DNA of 64,000 nucleotides from Lysobacteraceae bacterium (lineage in GTDB: Bacteria > Pseudomonadota > Gammaproteobacteria > Xanthomonadales > Xanthomonadaceae): NCBI GenBank assembly GCA_016789405.1, contig JAEUPQ010000026.1, positions 186,001 to 250,000 on the forward strand, written 5' to 3'. The position numbers and the translations under genes were made by a program. The notes beneath the pieces are model-generated. The model did not search any database and was not told the origin of the DNA. It saw nothing but the letters and a program-made list of their open reading frames with translations. This document shows, in pieces, positions 36,915 through 47,705 of the stretch. Every line of letters starts with the position of its first letter. Position 1 is the first letter of the stretch.

Positions 36915-38209
36915 GCGCCGCCATCCGCCACTGCCCGGCACTGCTGGTGTCCGCGCCGGCGTCAGGGCAGGGCAAGACCAGCGTCACCGCCGCGCTGGCG
37001 CGCTGGCACACACGACAGGGGCGCCGCGTGCGCGTCTTCAAGACCGGGCCGGATTTCCTCGATCCGATGATCCTCGAACGCGCCAGCGGCGCGCCGGTCT
37101 ACCAGCTCGACCTGTGGATGACCGGCGACGCCGATGTGCGTGCCCGACTGTACGACGCAGCGGGCGAGGCCGACCTGATCCTCGTCGAAGGCGTGATGGG
37201 TCTGTTCGATGGCGCCCCGTCCAGCGCCGATCTCGCGCAGGCGCTGGGCGTGCCGGTGCTCGCGGTGATCGACGGCTCGGCGATGGCGCAGACCTTCGGC
37301 GCGCTGGCGACCGGGCTGGCGCGGCATCGCGAGGGTCTCGCCGTGCATGGCGTGGCCGCGAACCGCATCGGCAGCGCGCATCACGCCATGCTGCTGCGCG
37401 ACAGCGTGTCCAGCGACCTGCAATGGTTGGGCGCCCTGCCGCGCGATGCGCAGCTGAACTTGCCCGAGCGGCATCTGGGTCTCGTCGCTGCTGCCGAACT
37501 TTCCGATCTCGATGCGCGCCTCGATGCCCTGGCCGACGCCTGGGCTGCGCATGCATCAACCGAACTGCCGCCACCGGTCGCGTTCGCCCATGCTGAGTGC
37601 CTGCCAGTGCCGAGATCGCTGCAGGGGCGGCGCATCGCGATTGCCCGCGACGCGGCGTTCTGCTTCCTCTATCCCGCGAACCTCGCGCTCCTGCGCGAGG
37701 CGGGCGCCGAGCTTGCGTTCTTCTCGCCGATCGCGGGCGATGCATTGCCTGATTGCGATGCAGTCTGGTTGCCGGGTGGCTACCCGGAACTGCATCTCGA
37801 CACGCTGTCGCAGCGCAAGGATCTGCACGCGGCGCTGCATGCGCATCGCGATGCCGGAAAACCGCTGCTCGCCGAATGCGGCGGCTTGCTGTTCTTGCTG
37901 GATTCGCTGGCCGATCGCGAAGGCGTGCGTGCGCCCATGGCCGGGCTGCTGCGCGGCGATGCTGCGATGCAGTCGCGACTTGCGGCGCTGGGGCTGCAGG
38001 AAGTCGACCTGCCCGAAGGCACGCTGCGCGGCCACACCTTCCACTATGGCCAGGCCACGGTGGAGGCCGAGCCGCTGGCGACGGCGCGCAATCCCAACAG
38101 CGGTCGCAGCGCGGAAGCGGTGTATCGCGACCGGCGGATGACCGCGAGCTTCGTGCATTTCTATTTCCCTTCCGCGCCGGACGCGGCCGTGCAGCTGTTC
38201 CTGCCGTGA
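36911..38209 (+). CDS. cobB: Cobyrinate a,c-diamide synthase
   Basis: Amidates the a and c side chains of cobyrinate. 432 residues: N-terminal ATP-dependent domain with SAPASGQGKTS, KTGPDFLDP and LVEGVMGLFDG, then a class I glutamine amidotransferase domain with the nucleophile in LLAECGGLLFL and the His in FVHFYFP. Acting on cobyrinate requires a corrin precursor, yet ring genes are not in this window. Confidence 0.93.
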   Translation: MSAAIRHCPALLVSAPASGQGKTSVTAALARWHTRQGRRVRVFKTGPDFLDPMILERASGAPVYQLDLWMTGDADVRARLYDAAGEADLILVEGVMGLFDGAPSSADLAQALGVPVLAVIDGSAMAQTFGALATGLARHREGLAVHGVAANRIGSAHHAMLLRDSVSSDLQWLGALPRDAQLNLPERHLGLVAAAELSDLDARLDALADAWAAHASTELPPPVAFAHAECLPVPRSLQGRRIAIARDAAFCFLYPANLALLREAGAELAFFSPIAGDALPDCDAVWLPGGYPELHLDTLSQRKDLHAALHAHRDAGKPLLAECGGLLFLLDSLADREGVRAPMAGLLRGDAAMQSRLAALGLQEVDLPEGTLRGHTFHYGQATVEAEPLATARNPNSGRSAEAVYRDRRMTASFVHFYFPSAPDAAVQLFLP

Positions 38210-38234
38210 GTGTCCTGACATGAGTGTCCTGCCA
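38207..38234. repeat. 14-bp tandem repeat at the cobB-cbiB junction
   Basis: TGAGTGTCCTGACA and TGAGTGTCCTGCCA (38207-38220, 38221-38234), with a partial third copy. It starts at the cobB stop. Each copy holds an out-of-frame ATG with a five-codon ORF (M-S-V-L-P and M-S-G-R-P). Confidence 0.75.
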
Positions 38235-39186
38235 TGAGTGGTCGGCCTTGAGCCTCGCGATTGCCATGCTCGCCGGAATGGGCCTCGACGCGATGCTGGG
38301 CGAGCCACGCCGCGCGCATCCGCTGGTCGGCTTCGGACGCATGGCGCAGGCGATCGAACGCCGGCTGCACCGCGACGCGCGTGCCAGCGGAATCGTCGCC
38401 TGGTGCGTTGCCGTGCTGCCGGCGGTTGCGCTGACCGCGGGCATCGCGCATCTGCTCGCGCAGTGGTCGACGTGGGCCGCGACAGTCTTTTCCGCGGCGA
38501 TGCTCTATCTCGCGGTGGGCCATCGCAGTCTCGGCGAGCACGCGCGTGCCGTCGAAATGCCGTTGCGCGCGGGCGATCTCGATGCCGCGCGTGGCGCGGT
38601 CGGTCGCATGGTGAGTCGCGATACGCAGGCGCTGGATGGCGCGCAGGTCGCGGCGGCAGCCACCGAATCCGTTCTGGAGAACGGCGCGGATGCGGTGTTC
38701 GGTGCCTTGTTCTGGTTCGCCCTGCTCGGTGCGCCAGGCGTGGTGCTGTACCGGCTGGCGAACACGCTCGATGCGATGTGGGGCTACCGCACCGAACGCT
38801 ACGAACGCTTCGGCTGGGCGGCCGCGCGCATCGACGATGGCCTCAACTACATTCCCGCACGACTGACCGCGCTGACCTATGCCGTGCTCGGCGACGCGCG
38901 TCGCGGGCTGCGCTGCTGGCGGACGCAGGCGCCGCAGTGGGACAGCCCGAATGCGGGCCCGGTGATGTCGACGGGTGCGGGCGCGCTGGGTGTGCGCCTG
39001 GGCGGCCCTGCGCCTTACCACGGTGTCTGGGAAGATCGGCCCACGCTCGGTGACGGGATTGCGCCGGATGCCGATGCGATCGCCGCCGCGCTGCACCTGG
39101 TGCGTCGCGGTGTCTGGCTCTGGTTGTGCATCACCGTGGCCGTGGCACTTGCGGCATGGCGAATCGGAGGTGGGTGGCATGCTTGA
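38224..39186 (+). CDS. cbiB: Adenosylcobinamide-phosphate synthase
   Basis: Membrane protein that attaches aminopropanol phosphate to adenosylcobyrate. 320 residues from GTG at 38224; a TTG at 38248 ([14 protein letters not shown]) gives a more usual family start, so eight N-terminal residues are uncertain. Seen: [92 protein letters not shown]. Multiple membrane helices. Also called cobD. Confidence 0.92.
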   Translation: MSCHEWSALSLAIAMLAGMGLDAMLGEPRRAHPLVGFGRMAQAIERRLHRDARASGIVAWCVAVLPAVALTAGIAHLLAQWSTWAATVFSAAMLYLAVGHRSLGEHARAVEMPLRAGDLDAARGAVGRMVSRDTQALDGAQVAAAATESVLENGADAVFGALFWFALLGAPGVVLYRLANTLDAMWGYRTERYERFGWAAARIDDGLNYIPARLTALTYAVLGDARRGLRCWRTQAPQWDSPNAGPVMSTGAGALGVRLGGPAPYHGVWEDRPTLGDGIAPDADAIAAALHLVRRGVWLWLCITVAVALAAWRIGGGWHA

Positions 39187-40162
39187 ACATGGTGGACGCC
39201 TGCTGCGCGCGGCGCGGCACTACGGCATTCCCGCTGCGGACTGGCTCGACTTGTCGACGGGAGTGAGTCCATTCGCATGGCCTGCACCGCCGATTCCCGC
39301 CTCCGCATGGCATCGCCTGCCCGAGGACGAGGACGGTCTGATCGAGGTGGCGCGTGACTACTTCGGCGCGCCGCACCTGCTGCCCGTCGCGGGCACGCAG
39401 GCGGCGATCCAGGCATTGCCGCAGCTGCGGCCGCGCTCGCGTGTCGGCGTGATCGCACCGAGCTATGCAGAGCACGCGCACGCGTGGCGACGCGAAGGCC
39501 ACGTCGTCGACACGCTGCCTGCCGATGTCCTGCTGGGTTCGTTGGATCGGTTCGACGTGATCGTGCTGATCCATCCGAACAATCCCGGCGGCGAGCGCTT
39601 CGATGGCACGGACCTGCTCGATGTGCATGCCACGCTTGCGTCGCGAGGTGGCTGGCTGGTCGTGGACGAAGCCTTCATCGATGTCGAGCCGCACCGCAGC
39701 CTGTGCGCGCACAGCGATCGTGAAGGACTCGTCGTTCTGCGTTCCGTCGGCAAGTTCTTCGGCCTTGCCGGCGCGCGCGCGGGTTTCGTCTGCGGCGCGC
39801 CAGCGCTGCTCGAAGCGATGCGCGAACGACTCGGCCCGTGGACGCTCGGTGGGCCGACCCGCCATGTCCTGCGCGCCGCGCTGGCGGATGTCGACTGGCA
39901 GGCGAGGGCGCGGGACTGGCTGCTCGCGGCTGGTGCGCGCCTGCACGACACGCTGGTGGCACGCGGCATCACGCCGACCGCAGGCTGCGCGTTCTTCCAG
40001 TGGTGGCGTCATCCGGATGCACACGCCATCCACGAATCGCTCGCGATGCGCGGCATCCTCACGCGTCGCTTCGACGATCCCGTGAGCCTGCGTTTCGGTC
40101 TTCCGCCGGACGATGCGGGTTTCGCGAGACTCGGTTCCGCGCTGGCGGAGGTGCTGCGATGA
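39179..40162 (+). CDS. cobC: Threonine-phosphate decarboxylase (CobC/CobD type)
   Basis: PLP aminotransferase-fold enzyme making (R)-1-amino-2-propanol O-phosphate, the CbiB substrate. 327 residues, somewhat short. [26 protein letters not shown] (N of the PLP motif), [11 protein letters not shown] and [15 protein letters not shown] with the PLP lysine. Overlaps cbiB by 8 nt; RBS GGAGG at 39167. Its end overlaps cobQ by ATGA. Confidence 0.9.
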   Translation: MLEHGGRLLRAARHYGIPAADWLDLSTGVSPFAWPAPPIPASAWHRLPEDEDGLIEVARDYFGAPHLLPVAGTQAAIQALPQLRPRSRVGVIAPSYAEHAHAWRREGHVVDTLPADVLLGSLDRFDVIVLIHPNNPGGERFDGTDLLDVHATLASRGGWLVVDEAFIDVEPHRSLCAHSDREGLVVLRSVGKFFGLAGARAGFVCGAPALLEAMRERLGPWTLGGPTRHVLRAALADVDWQARARDWLLAAGARLHDTLVARGITPTAGCAFFQWWRHPDAHAIHESLAMRGILTRRFDDPVSLRFGLPPDDAGFARLGSALAEVLR

Positions 40163-41655
40163 GCGCGCGCGTCCTGATGGTTCAGGGCTGTACCTCCGAT
40201 GCCGGCAAGAGCACGGTCGTGGCCGCGCTGTGCCGCTGGCTGAGGCGGCGCGGCGTGCGCGTGGCGCCGTTCAAGCCGCAGAACATGGCGCTGAATTCGG
40301 CCGTGACCATCGATGGCGGCGAGATCGGTCGCGCGCAGGCGGTGCAGGCGCAGGCCTGCGGTCTGCCGCCGCACACCGACTTCAATCCGATCCTGCTCAA
40401 GCCGAGCAGCGACATCGGTGCGCAGGTCATCGTCCATGGCCGTGCCGTGGCCCAGCTCGACGCCACGGCCTATCACGATTACAAGCGCGTCGCGATGGAC
40501 GCCGTGCTGGCCTCGCATGCCCGCCTCTGTGCGCAGTACGACGTGGTGGTGGTGGAAGGTGCCGGCAGTCCGGCAGAGATCAACCTGCGTGCGAACGACA
40601 TCGCGAACATGGGCTATGCGGAAGCCGTGGACTGCCCCGTCATCCTCGTGGTCGACATCGACCGTGGCGGCTCCTTCGCCCATCTCGTCGGCACGCTCGC
40701 GCTGTTGTCCGAGAGCGAGCAGGCGCGCGTACAGGGCTTCGTCGTCAACCGTTTCCGTGGCGACATCGCACTCCTGCAGCCGGGTCTGGACTGGCTGGAA
40801 ACGCATACCGGCAAGCCGGTGCTCGGCGTGCTGCCGTATCTGCACGGCCTGTGCCTCGAAGCCGAGGATGCGCTGCCGCGAGGTCGCGATGACAAACGTG
40901 GCGCGCGCCTGCGCGTGGCCGTGCCGGCGCTGCCGCGCATCAGCAACCACACCGATTTCGATGCCTTGCGACAGCATCCGCAGGTCGAATGCACCTACGT
41001 CGGTCCCGGCGAAACACCGCCGTCCTGCGATCTGATCGTGCTGCCCGGCAGCAAGTCCACCCGCGCCGATCTCGCCTGGCTGCGCGCGAACGGTTGGGAC
41101 GCGGCGCTGTCGCGGCACCTGCGCTACGGCGGGAAACTCATCGGCATCTGCGGCGGCCTGCAGATGCTCGGCCGCGCCGTGCACGATCCCGACGGCATCG
41201 AAGGCCCGGCGGGATCGAGCGAGGGCTTCGGCTGGCTCGACTTCGAGACCACGCTCGCGCCGCGCAAGCAGCTGCGCAATGTCGAAGGCCGGCTGGCGGA
41301 TACCCTGGGGGGCGCACCTGTACGCGGCTACGAGATCCACTGCGGTGTCAGCACCGGGCTCGCGTTGATGCAGCCTTCGAGTCTGGTCGACGACGATCGC
41401 GCGGATGGTGCGATCTCGCACGACGGGCAGATCATCGCCACCTATCTGCATGGCGTGTTCGACGACCCGCAGGCGCAGGCGGCGCTGCTGCGCTGGGCCG
41501 GCCTCCGCGATGCCGAAGCGATCGACGTGCACGCGCTGCGCGAGGCCTCGATCGAACGCCTCGCGGATGCCGTCGATGCGCATCTGCGCCACGATCTACT
41601 GGAACAGTACTTCGGACTGGAGACTGCCGCCTTGGAAAACGCATGCGAACCCTGA
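40159..41655 (+). CDS. cobQ: Cobyric acid synthase
   Basis: Amidates the b, d, e and g side chains of adenosylcobyrinate diamide. 498 residues. N-terminal [15 protein letters not shown] (ATP), [27 protein letters not shown]; GATase with [12 protein letters not shown] (Cys nucleophile) and YEIHCGVS, plus a second His in ATYLHGVF. Length and motifs normal. Confidence 0.95.
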   Translation: MSARVLMVQGCTSDAGKSTVVAALCRWLRRRGVRVAPFKPQNMALNSAVTIDGGEIGRAQAVQAQACGLPPHTDFNPILLKPSSDIGAQVIVHGRAVAQLDATAYHDYKRVAMDAVLASHARLCAQYDVVVVEGAGSPAEINLRANDIANMGYAEAVDCPVILVVDIDRGGSFAHLVGTLALLSESEQARVQGFVVNRFRGDIALLQPGLDWLETHTGKPVLGVLPYLHGLCLEAEDALPRGRDDKRGARLRVAVPALPRISNHTDFDALRQHPQVECTYVGPGETPPSCDLIVLPGSKSTRADLAWLRANGWDAALSRHLRYGGKLIGICGGLQMLGRAVHDPDGIEGPAGSSEGFGWLDFETTLAPRKQLRNVEGRLADTLGGAPVRGYEIHCGVSTGLALMQPSSLVDDDRADGAISHDGQIIATYLHGVFDDPQAQAALLRWAGLRDAEAIDVHALREASIERLADAVDAHLRHDLLEQYFGLETAALENACEP

Positions 41656-42188
41656 TCCTCGGTGGTGCCCGCTCGGGCAAGAGCGCGCTGGCCGAACGGC
41701 TGGCCGGCGATTCGGGACGCGACGTGGTCTATGTCGCCACCGCGCAGGCGCACGACGACGAAATGCACGAACGCATCGTGCATCATCGCGCGCGCCGTCC
41801 TGCGCACTGGCGCAGCGTGGAGGAGCCGCTGGCCCTGGCCGAAACCTTGCGCCTGCATGCGCGCGAGGATCGCTGCCTGCTGGTCGATTGCCTGACGCTG
41901 TGGCTGAGCAACCTGCTCATCGATCCGCAACCCGCGCGCTTCGAACACGAACGCGACGCGCTGCTCGACGCCCTGCCGGGCTTGCCCGGTGAACTGCTGC
42001 TGGTCAGCAACGAAGTCGGTCTCGGCATCGTTCCGATGGGCGCGCTCAGCCGCCGCTTCGTCGATGAAGCCGGGCGCCTGCACCAGACCATCGCGACGCA
42101 GTGCGAGCGCGTGCTGTTCGTCACTGCCGGATTGCCCATCGTACTCAAGGGCTCACTCAAGGACGCACTCAACGGAGTTTCCGCATGA
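41643..42188 (+). CDS. cobU: Adenosylcobinamide kinase/guanylyltransferase
   Basis: Activates adenosylcobinamide for salvage and de novo assembly. 181 residues. P-loop GGARSGKS at 7-14; [29 protein letters not shown] with the guanylylated His, [25 protein letters not shown]. Starts 13 nt before the cobQ stop. Confidence 0.95.
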   Translation: MRTLILGGARSGKSALAERLAGDSGRDVVYVATAQAHDDEMHERIVHHRARRPAHWRSVEEPLALAETLRLHAREDRCLLVDCLTLWLSNLLIDPQPARFEHERDALLDALPGLPGELLLVSNEVGLGIVPMGALSRRFVDEAGRLHQTIATQCERVLFVTAGLPIVLKGSLKDALNGVSA

Positions 42189-43279
42189 ACACCGCCTGGT
42201 GGGCGCAGCCCGCTGCCGCGCTCGATCGAAACGCTGCCCGAACCGCGCATGCGCGCCAGCAGACACTGACCAAGCCGCCCGGTTCGCTGGGACGGCTGGA
42301 AGCACTGGTCGAGCATCTCGCAGGCTGCCAGGGGGTGGCCTGTCCGAAGCTCGACACGGTCTGGATCAGCGTGTTCGCCGCCGACCATGGCGTCGCCGAG
42401 GAAGGCGTCTCTGCGTTCCCCCAGGTGGTCACCGGCGAGATGGTGCGCAATTTCGCCAGTGGCGGCGCGGCGATCAGCGTGCTCGCGCGCACGCTGGGCG
42501 CGACGCTCGACGTGGTCAATCTCGGCACGGTCAACGACCCGGGCGAGATCGACGGCGTGCTGCGCGCGATCATCGCGCCGTCGACCGCGAATTTCTGCCG
42601 TTCGCCAGCGATGACCCATGCGCAATGCGAGGACGCACTGCGCATCGGCGCCGAGCGCGTCGCACGGGCGCGTGCCGCCGGCGCCGACCTGTTCATCGGT
42701 GGCGAGATGGGCATCGCCAACACGACGGCCGCGACCGCGCTGGCCTGTGCGCTGCTCGATGAATCGCCCGGTGTGCTGGCGGGTGCGGGGACCGGTCTCG
42801 ACGATGCGGGCATCGCGCGCAAGGTCGCGGTGATCGAACGTGCGCTGCAACTGCATGCCGGCGCAGTCGACCCGTTCGATCGCCTGCGTTGCCTCGGCGG
42901 TTTCGAGATCGCCGCGTTGGCCGGCGCATGCATCGCCGCCGCGCAGGCGCGCATGCCGGTGCTGGTCGACGGGTTCATCGTCACTGCGGCCGCGCTGGCT
43001 GCCGTGCGCATGAATCCCGGCGTGCGCGACTGGCTGCTGTTCTCGCATCGCTCGCGCGAACGCGGGCACGCGCGCCTGCTCGATGCGCTCGGCGCAGAAC
43101 CTCTGCTCGACCTCGGCATGCGCCTCGGCGAAGGCAGCGGCGCGGCTGTTGCGGTGCCGCTGCTGCGATCGGCCTGTGCATTGCATGCCGGCATGGCGAC
43201 CTTCGCGCAGGCCGGTGTGTCGGAGAAGTCGTCGTCCGGGTCGGCGTCGACCGCCGATGCAGGCGCGGTGATCGCGTGA
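42185..43279 (+). CDS. cobT: Nicotinate-nucleotide:dimethylbenzimidazole phosphoribosyltransferase
   Basis: Makes alpha-ribazole phosphate from DMB and NaMN. 364 residues. [52 protein letters not shown] and [13 protein letters not shown] identify it. A tail of about 20 Ser/Ala residues extends beyond the usual end. bluB, for DMB synthesis, was not seen in the window. Confidence 0.94.
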   Translation: MNTAWWAQPAAALDRNAARTAHARQQTLTKPPGSLGRLEALVEHLAGCQGVACPKLDTVWISVFAADHGVAEEGVSAFPQVVTGEMVRNFASGGAAISVLARTLGATLDVVNLGTVNDPGEIDGVLRAIIAPSTANFCRSPAMTHAQCEDALRIGAERVARARAAGADLFIGGEMGIANTTAATALACALLDESPGVLAGAGTGLDDAGIARKVAVIERALQLHAGAVDPFDRLRCLGGFEIAALAGACIAAAQARMPVLVDGFIVTAAALAAVRMNPGVRDWLLFSHRSRERGHARLLDALGAEPLLDLGMRLGEGSGAAVAVPLLRSACALHAGMATFAQAGVSEKSSSGSASTADAGAVIA

Positions 43280-43851
43280 TGTCGGCGCGCACCATCGACC
43301 TGCTGCGTCATGGCGATACCGGGCAGCGCAGCTATCGCGGCCAGCTCGACGATGCGCTCACCGATCCGGGTTGGGCGCAACTGCGCGCCTCGGTCGAGGG
43401 CGGCGAATGGGATGTCGTGGTCACGTCGGCCCTGCAGCGCTGCGCCGCGTTCGCGCAGGAACTCTCGGCTCAGCGCGGCTTGCCGCTGCACGAGGACGTG
43501 CGACTGGTCGAATACCACTTCGGTCGCTGGCAAGGCGTGCCGATGGAGACGCTGGCCGAGACCGATGGCGACGCACTCGGACGCTTCTGGCAGGACCCGG
43601 TCGCCAATCCGCCGCCGGGCGGCGAGACCTTCGACGCCTTTCGCGCTCGGCTGTGCGCGGCGATCGACGACATCGCGAAGAACTTCCCGGCGAAACGCGT
43701 ACTGGTCGTGACCCACGGCGGTGCGATCCGCCTGCTGCGCTGCATTGTCGAACAGCGCGATTTTGGCGACATGGCCGGGATCGATGTCGCGCATGCATCG
43801 CTGCATCGCCTGCCATGGCCGGTGTGCACGCACGCGATGGCGCCGGCCTGA
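43279..43851 (+). CDS. cobC2: Alpha-ribazole-5'-phosphatase (histidine phosphatase family)
   Basis: Removes phosphate from alpha-ribazole phosphate (often named CobC, as in Salmonella; suffix 2 used to avoid confusion with the decarboxylase). 190 residues. RHG catalytic triplet at residues 10-12 (DLLRHGDTGQRSYRGQLDD), VEYHFGRWQGVPME, and second His in LVVTHGGAIRLL. One-base overlaps with cobT and cobS. Confidence 0.88.
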   Translation: MSARTIDLLRHGDTGQRSYRGQLDDALTDPGWAQLRASVEGGEWDVVVTSALQRCAAFAQELSAQRGLPLHEDVRLVEYHFGRWQGVPMETLAETDGDALGRFWQDPVANPPPGGETFDAFRARLCAAIDDIAKNFPAKRVLVVTHGGAIRLLRCIVEQRDFGDMAGIDVAHASLHRLPWPVCTHAMAPA

Positions 43852-44573
43852 TGCGTGGCCTGCTGGTCGCGCTGGGTTTCCTGACCCGCATCCCGGTGCC
43901 GGTGCGCGTCTTCGACGATGCCTGCGCGCAGCGCACATCGCTGGCGTGGTACCCGATGGTCGGACTGATCGTCGGCGCGCTGCTGACGGGCGTCTTCATT
44001 GCGCTGCCGCGCGAACATGCGCTGTTGTCCGCAGCGTTGACGTTGCTTGCCTGGGTGGCGCTGACCGGCGGCCTGCACCTCGACGGTCTTGCCGACAGCG
44101 CGGACGCGTGGGTCGGCGGTTTCGGCGATCGCGCGCGCACGCTGGAAATCATGAAGGATCCGCGCAGCGGTCCGGCGGGTGTGACTGCCGTCGTGCTGCT
44201 GCTGTTGCTGAAATTCGCCGCGCTGGCGAGCCTGCAGGTCGAAAACGCGTGGCTCTTGTGGCTGTCGCCGCTGCTGGCGCGCGCCGCGCTGACGGCTGCG
44301 TTCGTCGCCACGCCCTATGTGCGAAGCGGGGGGCTTGGCACTGTGTTGAAGGATGCGCCGCGCGCGGCCTGCATCCTTGCCGTACTGTTCGGCATCGCCG
44401 CCTGTCTCGTCTGCGGTCTGCGTGGCGCGATCGCGGTCGGCGCCGCGACGCTCGTGTTCGTCCTGTGGCGTCGCACCTGCATGCGCCGCATCGGCGGTTT
44501 CACCGGAGACACCGCCGGCGCGCTCGCCGAGATGGTGGAAGTGACTGTGCTGGTGGCGCTGGTGTACGCCTGA
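43851..44573 (+). CDS. cobS: Adenosylcobinamide-GDP ribazoletransferase
   Basis: Last step, joining AdoCbi-GDP and alpha-ribazole in the inner membrane. 240 residues with several membrane helices. LGFLTRIPVPVR, GGLHLDGLADSADAWVGGFGDRARTLEIMKDPRSGPAG (acidic active site), and CMRRIGGFTGDTAGALAEMVEV are diagnostic. A strong terminator follows. Confidence 0.95.
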   Translation: MRGLLVALGFLTRIPVPVRVFDDACAQRTSLAWYPMVGLIVGALLTGVFIALPREHALLSAALTLLAWVALTGGLHLDGLADSADAWVGGFGDRARTLEIMKDPRSGPAGVTAVVLLLLLKFAALASLQVENAWLLWLSPLLARAALTAAFVATPYVRSGGLGTVLKDAPRAACILAVLFGIAACLVCGLRGAIAVGAATLVFVLWRRTCMRRIGGFTGDTAGALAEMVEVTVLVALVYA

Positions 44574-44612
44574 AGCGGCGTGGTGAGGCTGACCGTCTCG
44601 TGCGGGCAAACA

Positions 44613-44640
44613 AAAAGGCCACCCTTGCGGGTGGCCTTTT
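44613..44640 (+). terminator. Terminator of the cob operon
   Basis: Perfect 12-bp stem (44613-44624 with 44629-44640), TTGC loop, and four T at the 3' side. Located 40 nt after cobS. Confidence 0.9.
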
Positions 44641-44652
44641 CGCGGAATCATT

Positions 44653-44729
<77 letters not shown>

Positions 44730-44743
44730 ATGCCGAGCCGCGC

Positions 44744-44772
44744 ATTGTAAGGAGGGTGCCGGGCTTAGGCAA
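44744..44772 (-). promoter_or_regulatory. Sigma-70 promoter of tRNA-Pro
   Basis: On the minus strand TTGCCT, a 17-base spacer, and TACAAT. It puts the start of transcription a few bases ahead of the tRNA 5' end at 44729. Confidence 0.75.
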
Positions 44773-44870
44773 GAGGGGCGGGGGCATGGCTTGCGGAGGC
44801 CTGGCACGGAGCCGGTCCGGCCGGGCTCCGGCTACACTGATGGCATCCGCTTCAAGCTCCGGAGTCACCC

Positions 44871-46244
44871 TTGATCAAGCCGCGTACCCCGCCCGGCGTC
44901 CTCGAACTGCTGCCGCGCGAACAGATCGCCTTCCAGCGCATGCTCGACACCATCCGCCGCACCTTCGAACGGTACGGTTTCCTGCCGGTCGAAACGCCGG
45001 TGATGGAGCTGACCGAGGTCCTGCTGACCAAGACCGGCGGCGAGACCGAGCGCCAGGTCTATTTCATGCAGTCGACCGGTTCCCTCGAAAAGGCCAGCGA
45101 CGGTCTGCCCGAAATGGCGATGCGCTTCGACCTGACCGTTCCGCTCGCGCGTTACGTCGCCGAACACGAGCACGACCTGGTGTTCCCGTTCCGCCGCTAC
45201 CAGATGCAGCGCGTCTATCGCGGCGAACGTGCGCAGCGCGGGCGGTTCCGCGAGTTCTACCAGTGCGATATCGACGTGATCGGCAAGGATGCGCTGTCGC
45301 CGCGCTACGACGCCGAACTGCCGGCGGTGATCGCATCCGTGTTCGAAGCGCTCGCGATCGGCGAATTCACCATCCAGTTCAACCACCGCAAGCTGCTGCG
45401 CGGCTTCTTCGAGGGGCAGGGCATCGGCGAGGGCGAGCGCCAGGTCGCGGTGCTGCGCGAGATCGACAAGCTCGACAAGCGGGGCGAAGCGGCGGTGCGA
45501 GAGACCCTGGTCGGCGAAGGTTTCGGCCTGTCGGGCGAGGTCGCGGACACCCTGCTCGCGTTCTCGCGGGTGCGCGCGGTTGGCCACGACGCCGCGCAGG
45601 CCGCGCTGGACGCGCTGGGCGAGGGGACGCCGCTGTTCGAGGAAGGCCGGGCCGAGCTGCGCGAAGTGCTGCGCCAGCTCCGCGCGCTGGGCGTGTCCGA
45701 CAGCCGGTTCGCGCTGAACCTGTCGATCGCGCGCGGCCTGGATTACTACACCGGCATCGTCTACGAGACCACGCTGAACGCGAACCCGGAGATCGGTTCG
45801 ATCTGCTCCGGCGGTCGTTACGAGAACCTCGCCAGCCATTACACCAAGTCGAAGCTGCCAGGCGTGGGCATCTCGATCGGCCTGACCCGCCTGTTCTGGC
45901 AGCTGCGTGAGGCCGGGCTGGTCGAGACCGCCGAAAGTTCGGTCGACGTGCTGGTGTCGTTGATGGACGAAGCCGGCCTGGACGCCGCGCTGTCGCTGTC
46001 GCAACGCCTGCGTGCGGCTGGCCTGAACGTCGAAACCCAGCTGGAAGCGCGCAAGTTCGCCAAGCAGATGCAGTACGCCGACAAGGCCGGCATCCGCTTC
46101 GTCGTGATCCGCGGCGAAAACGAGGCGGCGAAGGGCGTGGTCGCGGTGAAGGACCTGCGCCGGGGCGAGCAGTTCGAGGTGGCCGAGGCCGATCTGGCCC
46201 GGACCCTGCTGATCGAACGCGAGCAGCTGCGCGCCCTGTCCTGA
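44871..46244 (+). CDS. hisS: Histidyl-tRNA synthetase
   Basis: 457 residues, class II. Motif 1/2 region ([32 protein letters not shown]), His-specific loops [11 protein letters not shown] and SGGRYENL, and a C-terminal anticodon-binding domain. The TTG at 44871 follows CCGGAG; no ATG fits. Lies beside the his operon. Length is longer than E. coli (424). Confidence 0.92.
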   Translation: MIKPRTPPGVLELLPREQIAFQRMLDTIRRTFERYGFLPVETPVMELTEVLLTKTGGETERQVYFMQSTGSLEKASDGLPEMAMRFDLTVPLARYVAEHEHDLVFPFRRYQMQRVYRGERAQRGRFREFYQCDIDVIGKDALSPRYDAELPAVIASVFEALAIGEFTIQFNHRKLLRGFFEGQGIGEGERQVAVLREIDKLDKRGEAAVRETLVGEGFGLSGEVADTLLAFSRVRAVGHDAAQAALDALGEGTPLFEEGRAELREVLRQLRALGVSDSRFALNLSIARGLDYYTGIVYETTLNANPEIGSICSGGRYENLASHYTKSKLPGVGISIGLTRLFWQLREAGLVETAESSVDVLVSLMDEAGLDAALSLSQRLRAAGLNVETQLEARKFAKQMQYADKAGIRFVVIRGENEAAKGVVAVKDLRRGEQFEVAEADLARTLLIEREQLRALS

Positions 46245-46280
46245 TCCCGGCGGCCCCGCCGGGCCGCCTTCATCACCCGA

Positions 46281-46311
46281 AACGCCCCGCCGGCCGGTCC
46301 TGCGGGGCGTT
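46281..46311 (+). terminator. Terminator after hisS
   Basis: 10-bp stem (46281-46290 with 46302-46311), 11-base loop, then TTTCTTTT. It isolates hisS from the his operon promoter. Confidence 0.85.
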
Positions 46312-46350
46312 TTTCTTTTCCCGTCCGTCGACATGGGCCGCCCTGACGGG

Positions 46351-46380
46351 TTGACCAAGGCTGGCTCAATGAATTAATGT
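46351..46380 (+). promoter_or_regulatory. Probable promoter of the his operon
   Basis: TTGACC at 46351-46356; an 18-base spacer gives TAATGT (46375-46380), a weak -10. The region is AT-rich compared with its surroundings. The palindrome below covers the -10. Confidence 0.5.
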
Positions 46381-46399
46381 GATAGCGCGTTAATACATT
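46376..46399. promoter_or_regulatory. Candidate operator for the TrpR-type regulator (HisR)
   Basis: Imperfect 24-bp palindrome with AATGT arms at 46376-46380 and ACATT at 46395-46399 around a central GCGC-type core. It overlaps the probable -10 of the his operon, 27 nt before the regulator start. Binding by the adjacent regulator is inference. Confidence 0.5.
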
Positions 46400-46425
46400 C
46401 AAGCCGACAGGACCTCGTCACGCCC

Positions 46426-46749
46426 ATGAAGCAGCGTACCCAGCCCGTTTCCGACAACGCCGCCGAGGCCAGCCTCGACGCGCTGGCGGCTGCGTTCGCG
46501 GGGCTGGCGTCTGCGGCGGACGTGCGCGCCTTCCTCGAAGACCTGTGCACTCCGGCCGAGCTGGAAGCCATGTCCGATCGCTGGAAGGTCGTGCCGCTGA
46601 TCGCCGAGGGCGTGCCTTACCGCGAAATCCACGACCGCACCCTGGTCAGCGTGACCACCATCGGCCGCGTCGCGCGCACGCTCGAACGCGGGACCGGCGG
46701 CTATGGCCGCGCACTCGACACCCTGACGCGTCCCGTCGACGCGCACTGA
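46426..46749 (+). CDS. hisR: TrpR-related (YerC/YecD-type) repressor, likely controls histidine operon
   Basis: 107 residues of the TrpR superfamily: [57 protein letters not shown], containing the helix-turn-helix. It is the first gene before hisG. TrpR-family proteins in this position are predicted in xanthomonads to control histidine synthesis. Ligand (histidine or a precursor) unknown. Confidence 0.85.
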   Translation: MKQRTQPVSDNAAEASLDALAAAFAGLASAADVRAFLEDLCTPAELEAMSDRWKVVPLIAEGVPYREIHDRTLVSVTTIGRVARTLERGTGGYGRALDTLTRPVDAH

Positions 46750-46760
46750 GGACACATCCC

Positions 46761-47705
46761 ATGCAACGACATGCTGCCGCGAACGCTCGCGACCAGTTGC
46801 GCGATCGCCTGCGCATCGCGATCCAGAAGAGCGGGCGACTCAGCGAGCCCGCGCTGGCGCTGCTCGCCGCTGCCGGCCTGAGCTGGCAGGAAAGCCGCGA
46901 CAAGCTGTTCTACTACGGCGAATCGCTGCCGATCGACCTGCTGCTGGTGCGCGACGACGACATCCCGGGACTGATCGCCGACGGCGTGTGCGATCTCGGA
47001 TTCGTCGGCCGCAACGTGCTGGTCGAACAGGACTACGACCGTCAGACCAAGGGGCTGGCGCCGGCGTTCCGCGAACTGCGCGGCCTCGGCTTCGGTCGCT
47101 GCAAGCTGATGTTCGGCATTCCCGACGAATGGGACTGGAATCCGCAGGTCCAGCTGCCCGGCACGCGGATCGCGACCAGCTATCCCGCGCTGCTGTCGCG
47201 CTGGCTGGCCGACCGCAATATCGATGCCAGCGTGGTGACGATGTCCGGCTCGGTCGAACTCGCGCCGCGCCTGGGTCAGGCCGACCTGGTCTGCGACCTG
47301 GTGTCCAGCGGCGCCACGCTGGCCTCGAACCGCTTGAAGCCGGTGGAAGTGGTGCTCGACAGCGAAGCGGTGCTGGCCGGACCTTCCGGCCCGATCGCCG
47401 ATGCGCGCGCCGGCATCGCAGAACTGCTGATGCGCCGGCTCGACGGCGTGCTGAAGCTGCGCGACAGCAAGCTGCTGATGTTCCAGGCGCCGCGCGCGAT
47501 CCTGCCGCACCTGATGCAATTGCTGCCCGATGCCGAGCCGCCGACCGTGATGTCGCTGGACGGCGGCAGCCAGCCGCGTACCGATGGCGATGTCGCGCTG
47601 CAGGCGCTGTGCCACGGCGCGATGACCTGGCAACGCCTCGAAGAACTCAAGCGGGCCGGTGCCCGCGGCCTGATGGTCCTGCCCGTGGAGAGATTGCTCG
47701 CATGA
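46761..47705 (+). CDS. hisG: ATP phosphoribosyltransferase (long form)
   Basis: First committed step of histidine synthesis. 314 residues, so the long form with a C-terminal ACT-like regulatory domain expected to bind histidine. [54 protein letters not shown]. Overlaps hisD by 4 nt. Confidence 0.95.
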   Translation: MQRHAAANARDQLRDRLRIAIQKSGRLSEPALALLAAAGLSWQESRDKLFYYGESLPIDLLLVRDDDIPGLIADGVCDLGFVGRNVLVEQDYDRQTKGLAPAFRELRGLGFGRCKLMFGIPDEWDWNPQVQLPGTRIATSYPALLSRWLADRNIDASVVTMSGSVELAPRLGQADLVCDLVSSGATLASNRLKPVEVVLDSEAVLAGPSGPIADARAGIAELLMRRLDGVLKLRDSKLLMFQAPRAILPHLMQLLPDAEPPTVMSLDGGSQPRTDGDVALQALCHGAMTWQRLEELKRAGARGLMVLPVERLLA

